A stretch of DNA of 58,170 nucleotides from an uncultured Prevotellaceae bacterium (GTDB lineage: Bacteria; Bacteroidota; Bacteroidia; Bacteroidales; Muribaculaceae). Each line of letters opens with the position of its first letter. Position 1 is the first letter of the stretch. Positions 1 through 6,914 of the stretch are shown here, one piece after another. The notes beneath the pieces were generated by a model. That model did not search any database, was not told the origin of the DNA, and saw only the letters and a program-made list of their open reading frames with translations. Location of the stretch: the NCBI GenBank assembly GCA_937916085.1, contig CALGGO010000057.1, positions 1 to 58,170 on the forward strand, given 5' to 3'. The position numbers and the translations under genes were made by a program.

Positions 1-7
1 CAAATAA
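1..7 (+). other. Possible 3' end of the gene cut at the right edge
   Basis: Joining the last base of the window to base 1 continues the reading frame that opens at 57902 as ATC AAA TAA, giving Ile-Lys-stop. This supports a circular or circularly permuted genome whose joint falls inside a gene. A stop this soon could occur by chance, so the support is moderate. Bases 8-135 hold only AT-rich sequence with no promoter or hairpin that I can see. Confidence 0.5.
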
Positions 8-135
8 TTTATCTATCTGACAAACAAATTGTTGTGAATTAACTGAATATCCCTACTTAAACAAGATTAATAACCGACCCATTGGCAGAATCAAGTATGC
101 GCTCGCTTAATTCCGCCAACGGGTTCATCAAGACA

Positions 136-303
136 ATGGATAAGACAGAGAAAAGAAAGAGCGAGCTCTGCTACAACTGCAAGAGCTTCGACGTGAGAGA
201 GACAAGCAGAGGCATCAAATTCGCCTGCAAACACTGGGACAACAGCCTCGTGGGCGCGATGTGGTGCAAGTTCTACCAACCAACAAAAAAGACAGAGAAA
301 TGA
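136..303 (+). CDS. Small four-cysteine protein
   Basis: A 55-residue protein with a CxxC pair (CYNC) near the N terminus and two further cysteines (ACKH, WCKF). The spacing resembles a small zinc ribbon, so zinc binding is an inference. In-frame upstream starts exist at ATG 97 and TTG 82; ATG 136 is chosen because it is the last ATG before the conserved-looking part. The stop overlaps the next start (ATGA at 300), so the two are probably translationally coupled. Function unknown. Confidence 0.6.
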   Translation: MDKTEKRKSELCYNCKSFDVRETSRGIKFACKHWDNSLVGAMWCKFYQPTKKTEK

Positions 304-419
304 CAGTGATTTATGTTGTGCTGGCTTTCGCCGCGGGCTTCGTCCTGGGCATGATAGCCACAGCCCTAGCCGCCATGGCAGGGGATAAAAACAGGAGAGA
401 CAATGAGCAGAGAGACTAA
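300..419 (+). CDS. Tiny single-span membrane protein
   Basis: A 39-residue protein starting in an ATGA overlap with the preceding stop. Residues 3-27 form one hydrophobic segment rich in Val, Ala, Gly and Leu; the tail is hydrophilic (DKNRRDNEQRD). Similar tiny one-span proteins are common in phage accessory operons and have no assigned role. The overlap and the clean membrane profile are the evidence that it is real. Confidence 0.55.
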   Translation: MTVIYVVLAFAAGFVLGMIATALAAMAGDKNRRDNEQRD

Positions 420-474
420 TTTCAAGGACGGCGCATGGGTGGGCGGCTATGAGTACAGCGACCAAGGTAGTTGA
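403..474 (+). CDS. Possible 23-residue peptide
   Basis: The ATG lies within the last codons of the membrane protein gene and the frame gives 23 residues (MSRETNFKDGAWV then a Gly-Tyr-rich tail). It continues the pattern of overlapping small genes. It has no recognisable domain and could equally be a chance frame; a second short frame (449-523) overlaps it. Confidence 0.25.
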   Translation: MSRETNFKDGAWVGGYEYSDQGS

Positions 475-523
475 CGGCTTCCTCGACAAACTGCAAAACA
501 CTAAACAGTGGAGAATGATTTGA
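449..523 (+). CDS. Possible 24-residue peptide
   Basis: ATG at 449 opens a 24-residue frame (MSTATKVVDGFLDKL then KQWRMI-type end) with an amphipathic, helix-forming look. It overlaps the peptide at 403-474 in another frame, so at most one is likely to be the main product. No function can be given. Confidence 0.25.
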   Translation: MSTATKVVDGFLDKLQNTKQWRMI

Positions 524-554
524 GTTTTAACCGATAATTTTAATTTTTTATTCT

Positions 555-1046
555 ATGCTTACTACACTTACTATTATCCTCGCGGTGCTGGTGGTTGTCA
601 ATATATGGATAACCATAGCATCGACGAAGCAGATGCGAAACAGCAAGCGCAAGCTGCAAGAGAGAATTAACGAGTTCAACAACGCCAGCGACATTCATAT
701 AGCCGAGATGCAAGGAGCGAAACATCGTGTGAATGAGGCGATTGCCGAGACAGCAAAAATCAAGAGCAATTATGAAATGTTGCTCAAGGATCACGAAGAG
801 TTTTTCACCTTTATGCTCATCAGCGTGTCGAATTATGAAATGTTGCTCAAGGATCACGAAGAGTTGCTTCAAGCCTATAAGGAACTGCGCAAGGAATATG
901 AGCACGCCCAGGAGCACACCATCTCAGGCGATCCTCATGCAGGGCATCAAGACCCCGTGAACGGCGGCGACGTGAATGTGGCGACCACCACGGCGGGCGA
1001 GAAGCCTGTAAAGAGCAAAAAGAACTACAAACTTAAAGCAAAGTAA
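555..1046 (+). CDS. Membrane-anchored coiled-coil protein with internal duplication
   Basis: 163 residues: one N-terminal membrane segment (about 4-23), then a long charged helical region (about 25-115) typical of a coiled coil, then a Gly/Asp-rich linker and a basic C terminus ending KSKKNYKLKAK. The helix contains the sequence NYEMLLKDHEE twice, 21 residues apart, encoded by a perfect 35-base direct repeat. It is the last gene of the rightward accessory operon and is followed by a strong terminator. An i-spanin-like or membrane-tethered scaffold role is possible but not shown. Confidence 0.65.
   Translation: MLTTLTIILAVLVVVNIWITIASTKQMRNSKRKLQERINEFNNASDIHIAEMQGAKHRVNEAIAETAKIKSNYEMLLKDHEEFFTFMLISVSNYEMLLKDHEELLQAYKELRKEYEHAQEHTISGDPHAGHQDPVNGGDVNVATTTAGEKPVKSKKNYKLKAK
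768..865 (+). repeat. Perfect 35-base direct repeat inside a gene
   Basis: Bases 768-802 and 831-865 are identical (AATTATGAAATG through CACGAAGAGTT). The offset is 63 bases, exactly 21 codons, so the frame is kept. The sequence between the copies has diverged while the 35-base core has not, which suggests a recent duplication or selection on the core. Confidence 0.95.
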
Positions 1047-1067
1047 TGTTTTCTTCATCTTGTTAAA

Positions 1068-1097
1068 GGGTGCGCCGATTTCGGTGCGCCCTTTTTT
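1068..1097 (+). terminator. Intrinsic terminator of the accessory operon
   Basis: An 11-pair stem with two GU pairs (GGGTGCGCCGA with TCGGTGCGCCC) is followed directly by six T. It lies 20 bases beyond the stop at 1046 and closes the rightward operon. Confidence 0.9.
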
Positions 1098-1143
1098 GTT
1101 TGACTGGTATGTCACTGTATTGCAAGGCACCGCCTCGCATAAC

Positions 1144-1175
1144 AAAAACCGCCCCGCTTTCACAAGCGAGACGGC
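1144..1175 (-). terminator. Intrinsic terminator of the lysis operon
   Basis: Read leftward, a 12-pair stem (GCCGTCTCGCTT with AAGCGGGGCGGT, loop GTGA) runs into TTTTT. It lies about 65 bases past the end of the gene at 1241-1825 and faces the rightward terminator at 1068-1097, separating the two convergent operons. Confidence 0.85.
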
Positions 1176-1240
1176 ATTCTCCAATTAATCATTAACATAA
1201 ACTATTTAAATATGAAAAACATTCCACTCTTCTCATTGTG

Positions 1241-1825
1241 CTATAACTTCTTCTTTTTGCCGTAGAGTCTCATACCGCCAAATATCGCACCGAGGACAAG
1301 CGTTATGAGCATCACATAGCCGAGTATCTGGATGAACTTCTGCCACTTGCTCAACCCCACTTTCACATACACTTTCTCATTAGAGACTCCCGAATGCCCC
1401 TCGCTTTGCGTGCGCGAGGCGTTTTCCTCTTTTTGGTATTCAGCATTGGACGTGGATGTAGATGCGCTCTGCGAGGATTTCTGCGAGCCTTGCCGCGTGC
1501 TTGAGGTGTAGTCGAGCATACTCATCACCTCACCGTTCTCGCCGTAGGTGTAGTACTTCCACGCCACATCGGTATTCGCGCTGTCCTTCACATGCTCCGT
1601 CATGGTCACATATATCGAGTCATGCAAAGTGACATATTCCTTTATATGCACCGTGTCGGTTACCGTCGTGGTGTCATGCTGCCACTTCTCTACTTCCACC
1701 AACCTCTCCTGCGGCTTGCATGAGCATATCGCAAGCATCAGGCACAGCACTATAAGTGCCAACATGCAGAAGCCGACCGAAAAACAGCCGTGTAAATTCT
1801 CGTTGATTTCTTTGTCTGTTTCCAT
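1241..1825 (-). CDS. Spanin-like lysis membrane protein
   Basis: 194 residues with a membrane segment near the N terminus (about 16-34, followed by CSCKP), a long polar extracytoplasmic-type region with beta-prone D-T-V/H-D-S-I-Y-V repeats and a Ser/Thr-rich stretch, then a second membrane segment (about 163-188) and a basic tail GKKKKL. This architecture is seen next to endolysins in Bacteroidales phages. Together with its place directly after the amidase and holin genes it suggests a role in outer-membrane disruption at lysis; that is inference. The CxC after the first segment could be a lipobox variant. Confidence 0.55.
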   Translation of the reverse strand: METDKEINENLHGCFSVGFCMLALIVLCLMLAICSCKPQERLVEVEKWQHDTTTVTDTVHIKEYVTLHDSIYVTMTEHVKDSANTDVAWKYYTYGENGEVMSMLDYTSSTRQGSQKSSQSASTSTSNAEYQKEENASRTQSEGHSGVSNEKVYVKVGLSKWQKFIQILGYVMLITLVLGAIFGGMRLYGKKKKL

Positions 1826-1836
1826 ATTTTTTGTAA

Positions 1837-1868
1837 TTTTGTGCCGCTTATAGGTGGTTCAATCTTTG
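1837..1868 (+). promoter_or_regulatory. Bacteroidetes-type promoter for a small RNA
   Basis: TTTTG at 1837-1841 and AATCTTTG at 1861-1868 are separated by 19 bases, matching the TTTG / TAnnTTTG pattern except for the first base of the second box. It points rightward, against the flanking leftward genes, into a 50-base stretch ending in a terminator. Confidence 0.5.
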
Positions 1869-1872
1869 AGCT

Positions 1873-1923
1873 CCTCAGCGTTTAAAAGAACTCTTTTCAG
1901 CCTCGCTTCGGCGGGGCTTTTTT
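1873..1923 (+). ncRNA. Candidate small RNA with terminator
   Basis: Downstream of the promoter at 1837-1868 lies a sequence of about 50 bases that folds into AAAAG-AACT-CTTTT and then an 8-pair GC-rich stem with a TTCG tetraloop (1899-1918) and five T. No reading frame of note is present. It sits between the spanin-like gene and the endolysin gene on the opposite strand, so a role in timing of lysis is possible but unproven. Confidence 0.45.
1899..1923 (+). terminator. Intrinsic terminator with TTCG tetraloop
   Basis: AGCCTCGC pairs with GCGGGGCT round a TTCG loop and is followed by TTTTT. No rightward protein gene precedes it, so it most likely ends the small RNA above. Confidence 0.8.
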
Positions 1924-1991
1924 GTTAATGCACGAAAAGCCATGGCGGTCACGTTCCTCCAGCCCACCGACCAAGTGCGACCGCCACAGCT

Positions 1992-2798
1992 CTATTTCAA
2001 CCTCTCCTTAAAAGCCAGCCAAGCGTTGCTGTTGTTTTTTTCTTTGGTGGGTTTGCCGTCTTTGGTGTATATGGTGGCGTTATTCCAACCTATCACGCCT
2101 GGGCAAATCTTGCCCGACACGTCATAGTGCCTAACCACTCTTTCAAGTGGTATGTTAAACTTCTTCATCAGCATCTTCGCCAGCTTGGCTGCATTGTCAA
2201 GTGCCTTGTCGGTAAGATACCACCCCTCATGGTTGGCGATTCTGTGGTCATAGCCACTCTTTAAAGACGAGCAAATCTCTATCGAAATGGTATTCTTATT
2301 GGTGGCGATACCATACAAGGTGGCACCCAACTTTTTCTTGTCACCTACCGCCCAGCAGTAGTAATTCCTTATATCAGGGTTATACTGTGCCATATCCCTG
2401 TCGTCAACGGCGAAGTCGGCACTTGCCTTGCCGTTCTGGAACACGCTCCTCACGGCACGAGTGCAGCCAGCATAAGAGTTGCTGCCCGCTGTGTAGTGGA
2501 TAGCCAAATACTTGATAGGACGACCTTCCGACTTGGTGATGCACCTCGTTATCGGCATGTAAATCACACTCGGGTCAACACACAAAGGGTTGGTCCCGTC
2601 TGTCGCGTTGTCAACGCGACCCAGAGCCTTCCATGTCTTCTCTCCTACGATGCCGTCAGCAACCAGGCCATGCGACCGTTGGAATGCCTTGACAGCATCC
2701 TCGGTCTTCGCGCCGAAGTCGCCGTCAACAGCCACACCGAGCAGTCTCTGCAAGGTCTTCACCTCGTTTCCTTTGCTTCCTTTCTTCAATGTCGTCAT
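1992..2798 (-). CDS. Endolysin: N-acetylmuramoyl-L-alanine amidase
   Basis: 268 residues. Residues 5-60 are a peptidoglycan-binding repeat (KGSKGNEVKTLQ, GDFGAKTEDAV, GIVGEKTW). Residues about 90-235 are an amidase_2 type zinc domain: His101 in AIHYT, Glu174 in ISIEIC, His224 in VVRHYD and Cys232 in GKICPG are the expected ligands and catalytic residues. It cleaves the bond between MurNAc and the peptide stem at the end of infection. It follows the holin gene and precedes the spanin-like gene, a standard lysis cassette. An N-terminal binding domain with a C-terminal catalytic domain is a common order in Gram-negative phages. Confidence 0.9.
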   Translation of the reverse strand: MTTLKKGSKGNEVKTLQRLLGVAVDGDFGAKTEDAVKAFQRSHGLVADGIVGEKTWKALGRVDNATDGTNPLCVDPSVIYMPITRCITKSEGRPIKYLAIHYTAGSNSYAGCTRAVRSVFQNGKASADFAVDDRDMAQYNPDIRNYYCWAVGDKKKLGATLYGIATNKNTISIEICSSLKSGYDHRIANHEGWYLTDKALDNAAKLAKMLMKKFNIPLERVVRHYDVSGKICPGVIGWNNATIYTKDGKPTKEKNNSNAWLAFKERLK

Positions 2799-2808
2799 GT
2801 CATTATCT

Positions 2809-2871
2809 TTAATCGTTAGCTGCGTCTGTGGTGTCGGGTAGTGCGCCGCACCGCGGTGTAAGAACTGTCAT
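2809..2871 (-). CDS. Possible 20-residue peptide between holin and endolysin
   Basis: Its ATG overlaps the holin stop (ATGA at 2868-2871) and the frame ends 10 bases before the endolysin start. The peptide (MTVLTPRCGALPDTTDAAND) has no membrane segment. It may serve translational coupling from holin to endolysin rather than make a working protein. Confidence 0.3.
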   Translation of the reverse strand: MTVLTPRCGALPDTTDAAND

Positions 2872-3353
2872 TCCTCTCGCTTCCCTTTGTTGGAGATCTC
2901 CTGCAATGCCTTCACAAGCTCTGTTACCTCGCTCTGGCGCAAGTCCTTGATAAGGGTTATAATACTCTTGTAGGCTTTCCTGTCTGCCTTGCTGTCGGCT
3001 TTCTCGCGAACAGAGAACAGCTCCACGACGCAGTTGAAGATGCCGATGATAAGGGCGAACACAGGTACGCCTACCATCCACTGCCAGCCTATCGCTTCCC
3101 ACAGCTTACCCAGATGCACAAGCACGTCAATGCCGTAGCATATCAGGATGCTGCCTAAGTATGTGATACACTTCAACGTCGTCCTCTGCAATCCGTAAGA
3201 CGTCTTTTTCTCTCCTCGCAGCGAGGCCTTATATAAGCCACTCGCCAAGTCTATAGCCATCGCCACTATGACGATAAGCGCTATAACAGCCGTGATAAGG
3301 CTGAGTTCCGTTAACCATGTCATTTCTTCTATATTTATATTAGTCAGTGTCAT
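2868..3353 (-). CDS. Holin
   Basis: 161 residues with three membrane segments (about 18-36, 60-78, 92-112) and the pattern AIDLASGLYKASLRGEKKTSYGLQRT, broken here as AIDLASG / YKASLRGEKK / SYGLQRT, which is typical of the toxin-secretion/phage-lysis holin family found in Bacteroidales phages. It would form lesions in the inner membrane that let the endolysin out. ATG at 3353 overlaps the upstream stop (ATGA). The longer frame upstream of this ATG is a shadow of the preceding gene. Confidence 0.85.
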   Translation of the reverse strand: MTLTNINIEEMTWLTELSLITAVIALIVIVAMAIDLASGLYKASLRGEKKTSYGLQRTTLKCITYLGSILICYGIDVLVHLGKLWEAIGWQWMVGVPVFALIIGIFNCVVELFSVREKADSKADRKAYKSIITLIKDLRQSEVTELVKALQEISNKGKREE

Positions 3354-3718
3354 AGCACCTGTATTATTTTCCTCATTATGTAGCCTTGCAACCACGCCGC
3401 ATCCTCTGACCCTTGCCCCACATCGTAATACCTCAGTATCGTGTCCTGCAAATGGTCTATCTCGTGATTTACGGTATCCCACCATTGCGGTTCGTCGGTT
3501 GCCCTGCCTATGCACATAACGCTCATCCGCAGGCCGGAGTTGGATTTCGTGAAACCCTTGTTCCACTTCGTGAGGAGTTCCTGCGCCTCGTCTATCTCCT
3601 CCTCGTCCGACCCGAGGGCTTCAAGCCATTCGCCCACTTCGCCAAGGTCTTTCCACTTGATGTCGTAGGCGAACACGAAAGCCCATTTCTTCGCTATGTC
3701 GACGTAGTGCTTCTTCAT
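3350..3718 (-). CDS. Small HExxH protein in the lysis cassette
   Basis: 122 residues from the ATG that overlaps the preceding stop (ATGA at 3715-3718); a longer frame starts five residues earlier. Residues 85-89 read HEIDH, the zinc-metallopeptidase signature HExxH, in a helical context (DTVNHEIDHLQDTIL). No second-ligand motif is clear. A small zinc hydrolase is plausible; an enzymatic role in capsid or cell-wall processing is an inference from position only. Confidence 0.55.
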   Translation of the reverse strand: MKKHYVDIAKKWAFVFAYDIKWKDLGEVGEWLEALGSDEEEIDEAQELLTKWNKGFTKSNSGLRMSVMCIGRATDEPQWWDTVNHEIDHLQDTILRYYDVGQGSEDAAWLQGYIMRKIIQVL

Positions 3719-4110
3719 AAGAACCGTTCCCAATGAATCGGCACGTCCATCACGTCCATCTTCGCCCTGAAGCAGGCAAGCACCGCTGTCGGTTCACAGT
3801 CGGGGTCGTTGATGGTCTCGTCGATATATTCCACGATTTTCTGCTCGCCGGGCAGCGACTTGCGGTAGTCCGCCAGGCACATGTTGTAGAGATACCAAGC
3901 ATCATAAGTGCTTTCCTCGGGTATCTCCACATTATGCGATTTCAGTATCTCCGCCACTTTCTCTAGGCTGACGCTCTTTATGTCTTCCAGCTCGCCTTTC
4001 TCGTTCTCTCTCTGCATTCTCGAGATTGCCCATTCAGCCAGAGCCTTCGAGAAGTATCCCTTATTGGCGTCCATATACTGCGCCTCGCCTTTGGAAATAT
4101 AGTATTGCAT
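3715..4110 (-). CDS. Hypothetical phage protein
   Basis: 131 residues beginning MQYYISKGEAQYMDANKGYF; acidic, mainly helical, no membrane segment or signal. It is coupled to the HExxH gene by an ATGA overlap. I do not recognise a characterised family; the gene lies between tail-related and lysis genes. Confidence 0.6.
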   Translation of the reverse strand: MQYYISKGEAQYMDANKGYFSKALAEWAISRMQRENEKGELEDIKSVSLEKVAEILKSHNVEIPEESTYDAWYLYNMCLADYRKSLPGEQKIVEYIDETINDPDCEPTAVLACFRAKMDVMDVPIHWERFL

Positions 4111-4124
4111 ATATATAAAGTTTT

Positions 4125-4148
4125 AGGGGCGAGCCTTGACCCGCCCCT
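4125..4148 (-). terminator. Hairpin between two leftward genes
   Basis: AGGGGCG at 4125-4131 pairs perfectly with CGCCCCT at 4142-4148 round a 10-base loop. Read leftward it is followed by AAAAC, not a T run; read rightward it is followed by CTTGTTGTT. It may attenuate or process the leftward transcript. Confidence 0.4.
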
Positions 4149-4155
4149 CTTGTTG

Positions 4156-4374
4156 TTAATATCCGTATCTGCTGTTACGCTCCTCATAGTCGTCACGCAT
4201 TCGCATGTTGCGACGGTAGTTTATCCCGTCACGGTAGCGGTTGCGCTCGCTCATCTCGTCGCTCTCAAGCATCTCAATCATCTTGCAGGCAATCTTCTTC
4301 ATCTCGTAAGCGTGGTCAAGTATCTCCTGCTTATCGAAGTCGTCTCGGTACATCATTGTTCGCATAGTGGTCAT
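4156..4374 (-). CDS. Small charged hypothetical protein
   Basis: 72 residues, very rich in Arg, Asp, Glu, Met and Tyr (SERNRYRDGINYRRN). Its start overlaps the stop of the gene at 4371-4877 (ATGA). The composition suggests a helical nucleic-acid or protein-binding peptide; nothing more can be said. Confidence 0.55.
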   Translation of the reverse strand: MTTMRTMMYRDDFDKQEILDHAYEMKKIACKMIEMLESDEMSERNRYRDGINYRRNMRMRDDYEERNSRYGY

Positions 4375-4877
4375 TTCTTATTTAGTTGTTTCAGAATCTT
4401 GTCAAGGGCATTGCCTATGCTCTCTTCCATGGTGTCTAGACGGTCGTTGAGGTTGGCGATTGCCTCGTCACGCTCTTTCTCCTTCGCATAGGTGGGGTTG
4501 ACTTTTCTTGACACTTCCTCGCACCACGCAATGGTCTTCTCGTTCAGCTCCTGGCGGTCAATCTCGCCCTGCGACTTTATGCGGAGTTTGTCAACCTCGC
4601 TCAGGAATGCCTCCCTTGTGGAACATACTATCGTGTTGCCGTAATTGTGGGTATTCTCGGTGGTCAGAATATTTGGGAAATCGCCTTCCTGCCCCTCGAC
4701 GTTCACACGCATTGTGAACTCATACTGCTGCGTCATGTTGAGCATGAGACCAGGTGTCTGGGTCGGGGTAATTGGGATGGGGGTCGTCTTGTTGACAAAC
4801 TTACCCATTCTCAGGACTGGCCCGTCTTTCTTGTCAATTACATAGACATCATCGTCCTTGTTCAGATTTTGAAACAT
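4371..4877 (-). CDS. Hypothetical virion-associated protein
   Basis: 168 residues. The first half is beta-rich (VYVIDKKDGPVLRMGK, NMTQQYEFTMRVNVEGQ) and the last 60 residues are a helical, coiled-coil-like segment (RDEAIANLNDRLDTMEES). It is placed between the Gly/Asn-rich protein gene and the lysis cassette. Similar proteins occur beside that gene in Bacteroidales phages, but I know no assigned function. Confidence 0.6.
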   Translation of the reverse strand: MFQNLNKDDDVYVIDKKDGPVLRMGKFVNKTTPIPITPTQTPGLMLNMTQQYEFTMRVNVEGQEGDFPNILTTENTHNYGNTIVCSTREAFLSEVDKLRIKSQGEIDRQELNEKTIAWCEEVSRKVNPTYAKEKERDEAIANLNDRLDTMEESIGNALDKILKQLNKK

Positions 4878-4895
4878 AGTGAATATTTATTTTAA

Positions 4896-4929
4896 GTTGT
4901 ATTTTTTTAAGATATTTTTTGTATCTTTG
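4896..4929 (+). promoter_or_regulatory. Rightward promoter between leftward genes
   Basis: TATCTTTG at 4922-4929 matches TAnnTTTG exactly; GTTG at 4896-4899 lies 22 bases upstream, a slightly long and imperfect first box. The element points against all neighbouring genes. Confidence 0.5.
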
Positions 4930-4934
4930 CATAG

Positions 4935-5006
4935 GGAATAGTTCAGAGTATCTATCTGAATAACAAGAGGTAAGTCAACGCCTCTTTCCCTTTCCCAATG
5001 CTGGGT
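4935..5006 (+). ncRNA. Candidate small RNA with tandem hairpins
   Basis: From the predicted start near 4935 the sequence makes two clean hairpins, TTCAGA-7-TCTGAA (4942-4960) and AAGAGG-10-CCTCTT (4965-4986), then a weak CCCA-ATGC-TGGG stem followed by TAATTTT. If transcription continues it runs antisense into the 3' end of the gene at 5011-5346. No protein frame is apparent. Confidence 0.45.
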
Positions 5007-5010
5007 AATT

Positions 5011-5346
5011 TTACGCTTCAACGACTCTTGATGTCAACACAAGCAGTCCATTAAAGCGGTCGTTGAATACTGTAAACACGCTACCCCCAATTAGGTTGGC
5101 AACTGTTACAGCAGTACCATCGTACTGCGTTAACGCTCTTGTTGTCCCGTTGAGGGTTAGAGTTACAGGCAATGTAGTGGTGGCGTCCGCGGGTATTGGT
5201 GTCGCCAAACGAACTGTAAAATAGCCCACTGGCGAGATACGACGGAAACCAAGTGCCAAATCAACTGATTCAGTACCTACAGTGACATTACTCACGCCTA
5301 GGTAAGGTATGCCACCAGCATTTGTCGTGATATTAAAGCCTCCCAT
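5011..5346 (-). CDS. Hypothetical beta-rich virion protein
   Basis: 111 residues starting MGGFNITTNAGGIPYLGVSN, dominated by short beta strands and Thr/Val/Gly. Composition and position after the Gly/Asn-rich gene suggest a small structural or decoration protein. No catalytic motif, membrane segment or signal is visible. Confidence 0.55.
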   Translation of the reverse strand: MGGFNITTNAGGIPYLGVSNVTVGTESVDLALGFRRISPVGYFTVRLATPIPADATTTLPVTLTLNGTTRALTQYDGTAVTVANLIGGSVFTVFNDRFNGLLVLTSRVVEA

Positions 5347-5364
5347 ATCCTACCTCCTTATGCT

Positions 5365-6255
5365 TTAAAACACGATGTTTCCACCAAACCCGTTGCCTCC
5401 ATAGTAGTTATAACCACTATTGCCATAGAAGCCGCCGTTAACGTAAGGAGTAGCATTGACCGCTACAAGATTGGGGTACTCCACGCTGACAGTATTTGGG
5501 AGTTTGCACTTGATGTCGTCAACCTCTTTCGCCAGAGTGCTGATTTGACCGATTACTGGAGCAACAGCCTGTTGCACAACGCCGGTGGTGAAGTTCTGCG
5601 ATTTTAATGTGGCGACCTCTGCGGTAAGGGCAGTAATTTCGCGGTCCTTGCGACTGCTCTCTAATGCGTCAATCTTGTTGTCGAGCGAGAGGAAACCACG
5701 GTTTATGGTGTCAGTCAGCGTATAAGTTTGCTGGCATTTCCCAAGCTCGTCTGCTGCGCTCTTTGCTGCGATACTCTGCTGAACACCTGCGAAACCTTGA
5801 GTCATTGCGTTCTGCATATTGCAGCAGGCATTGCTCAACTGGGTTGCGAGGTTGGCGTTGCCGCCCTGGATTGCATTGATGACCTGCATTGCGTTCAAAC
5901 CTTGGTTGTTCGCCACTTGGTTCAGTGCGGTGCTGATGGTCTGGATAGAACTGTTCACGAGAGAGAAATCCTGACCGAGCATAGTGCTCAGAGTCTGGAC
6001 GGCGGTGCGGCTCTGCTCACCTTGAGAAGTGATTGCCTGCATCAGAAGGTCGCTGGCGTTATTGCCCCCGCCACCGAAGATGTTGCCGAATCCTCCGTTG
6101 TTGCCGCAGAGAAGACCGAGGAAGAAGCCGAGGATGCCTCCACCGAGACCTCCGTTGCCGAAGACTCCGTTGTTGTTACCGTTCAGCGCCAGCAGTGTGG
6201 CGAGGTCGTTGTTGCCGTTCCCTTCAGGGAAATTGAAAAGTTTTGTTTCAGACAT
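5365..6255 (-). CDS. Gly/Asn-rich phage protein
   Basis: 296 residues. Residues 1-70 are a Gly/Asn-rich low-complexity region with a hydrophobic core (GGGILGFFLGLLCGNNGG); the middle is helical with repeated Gln/Asn-rich segments (STALNQVANNQGLNAMQVINAI) and Cys-Cys; the C terminus returns to Gly/Asn/Tyr-rich sequence. Such proteins are common near the end of structural clusters in gut phages and are of unknown function; a virion or inner-tail component is likely. A well-formed promoter sits just upstream (6323-6353). Confidence 0.65.
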   Translation of the reverse strand: MSETKLFNFPEGNGNNDLATLLALNGNNNGVFGNGGLGGGILGFFLGLLCGNNGGFGNIFGGGGNNASDLLMQAITSQGEQSRTAVQTLSTMLGQDFSLVNSSIQTISTALNQVANNQGLNAMQVINAIQGGNANLATQLSNACCNMQNAMTQGFAGVQQSIAAKSAADELGKCQQTYTLTDTINRGFLSLDNKIDALESSRKDREITALTAEVATLKSQNFTTGVVQQAVAPVIGQISTLAKEVDDIKCKLPNTVSVEYPNLVAVNATPYVNGGFYGNSGYNYYGGNGFGGNIVF

Positions 6256-6322
6256 TTTTTTTAAAATTTTTGCGTTTGAAAATCGTATTAACTCATCCTT
6301 TTTTGCGCGCTTTTAGGACGTA

Positions 6323-6353
6323 CAAATTTACCTATCCCTATGGTGCCGTCAAA
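6323..6353 (-). promoter_or_regulatory. Perfect Bacteroidetes-type promoter
   Basis: On the minus strand TTTG (6353-6350) and TAAATTTG (6330-6323) are separated by exactly 19 bases. Transcription would start near 6316, about 60 bases before the ATG at 6255, and would drive 5365-6255 and the genes to its left through the lysis cassette. Confidence 0.85.
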
Positions 6354-6375
6354 GGATTTTCAGCGTTTTGAATCC

Positions 6376-6615
6376 TCAGAATTTTACTTGTGCGTCAAGT
6401 CTTCTAACTACCCGAGACACAGAACTTTCGCTGATGCAGTATTTGTTCGCGAGGTAAGATTTTATGTATCCCTTTTTCTCGTTTTTTGCGAGCATCTCCT
6501 TGAACTCCAGATACATATCTATATAGCGGTAGTCGTCTATCTTTATGTCACATTCTGACAGACTTTTCATCGTTTCTCGCATAAAATACATTAGTTCAAA
6601 CGCAGTCATAGTCAA
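6376..6615 (-). CDS. Small helix-turn-helix protein
   Basis: 79 residues. The last 30 form a resolvase/MarR-like helix-turn-helix (KSYLANKYCISESSVSRVVR). ATG 6615 overlaps the stop of the preceding gene. It is placed immediately upstream of a strong leftward promoter, so it could regulate the lysis and late block; that is inference. An N-terminal Met-rich helix (MTAFELMYFMRET) precedes the domain. Confidence 0.6.
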   Translation of the reverse strand: MTMTAFELMYFMRETMKSLSECDIKIDDYRYIDMYLEFKEMLAKNEKKGYIKSYLANKYCISESSVSRVVRRLDAQVKF

Positions 6616-6899
6616 TTTTCCTCCCCGTTATCTTGTCCAGTAACATCAATGTCGTAAGGCTCGTCGCTCGGTTCAATGCCCTCGTTTGGAACCTCTTCTT
6701 CTCTTTCATCGGGATAAGCCTCGTAGAACTCTTCTTCCGTCATAGCCTCTACTCGGTTTATCTCGTCACGGATAGACTGCCTTTCGGCTTTCCAGTCTCC
6801 GTGATTTGTCACATCACAACCTTCACTAGCCTTGATAGCGATGTAATCAGTCTCATGAAGAGAATCTTTAAGTCTTTCGATGAAATTTATCTTATCCAT
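6612..6899 (-). CDS. Small acidic tail-associated protein
   Basis: 95 residues. Residues 15-55 (TDYIAIKASEGCD, DWKAERQSIRDEINRVEAM) resemble the short Lys-Ala-x-Glu / RQxxRDEIN segment found in small proteins encoded beside phage tail fibres; the remaining C terminus is strongly acidic. Directly downstream of the long fibre gene. A fibre-assembly role is plausible but not proven. Confidence 0.5.
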   Translation of the reverse strand: MDKINFIERLKDSLHETDYIAIKASEGCDVTNHGDWKAERQSIRDEINRVEAMTEEEFYEAYPDEREEEVPNEGIEPSDEPYDIDVTGQDNGEEN

Positions 6900-6914
6900 A
6901 TATTATATAATGTG

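Noticed and set aside
1213..1266. A 17-codon rightward frame
   Set aside because: It overlaps the end of the spanin-like gene and has no promoter or leader of its own.
2868..3566. Long version of the holin gene
   Set aside because: The extra 71 residues are hydrophilic and lie in another frame of the HExxH gene; the ATGA overlap at 3350-3353 marks the real start.
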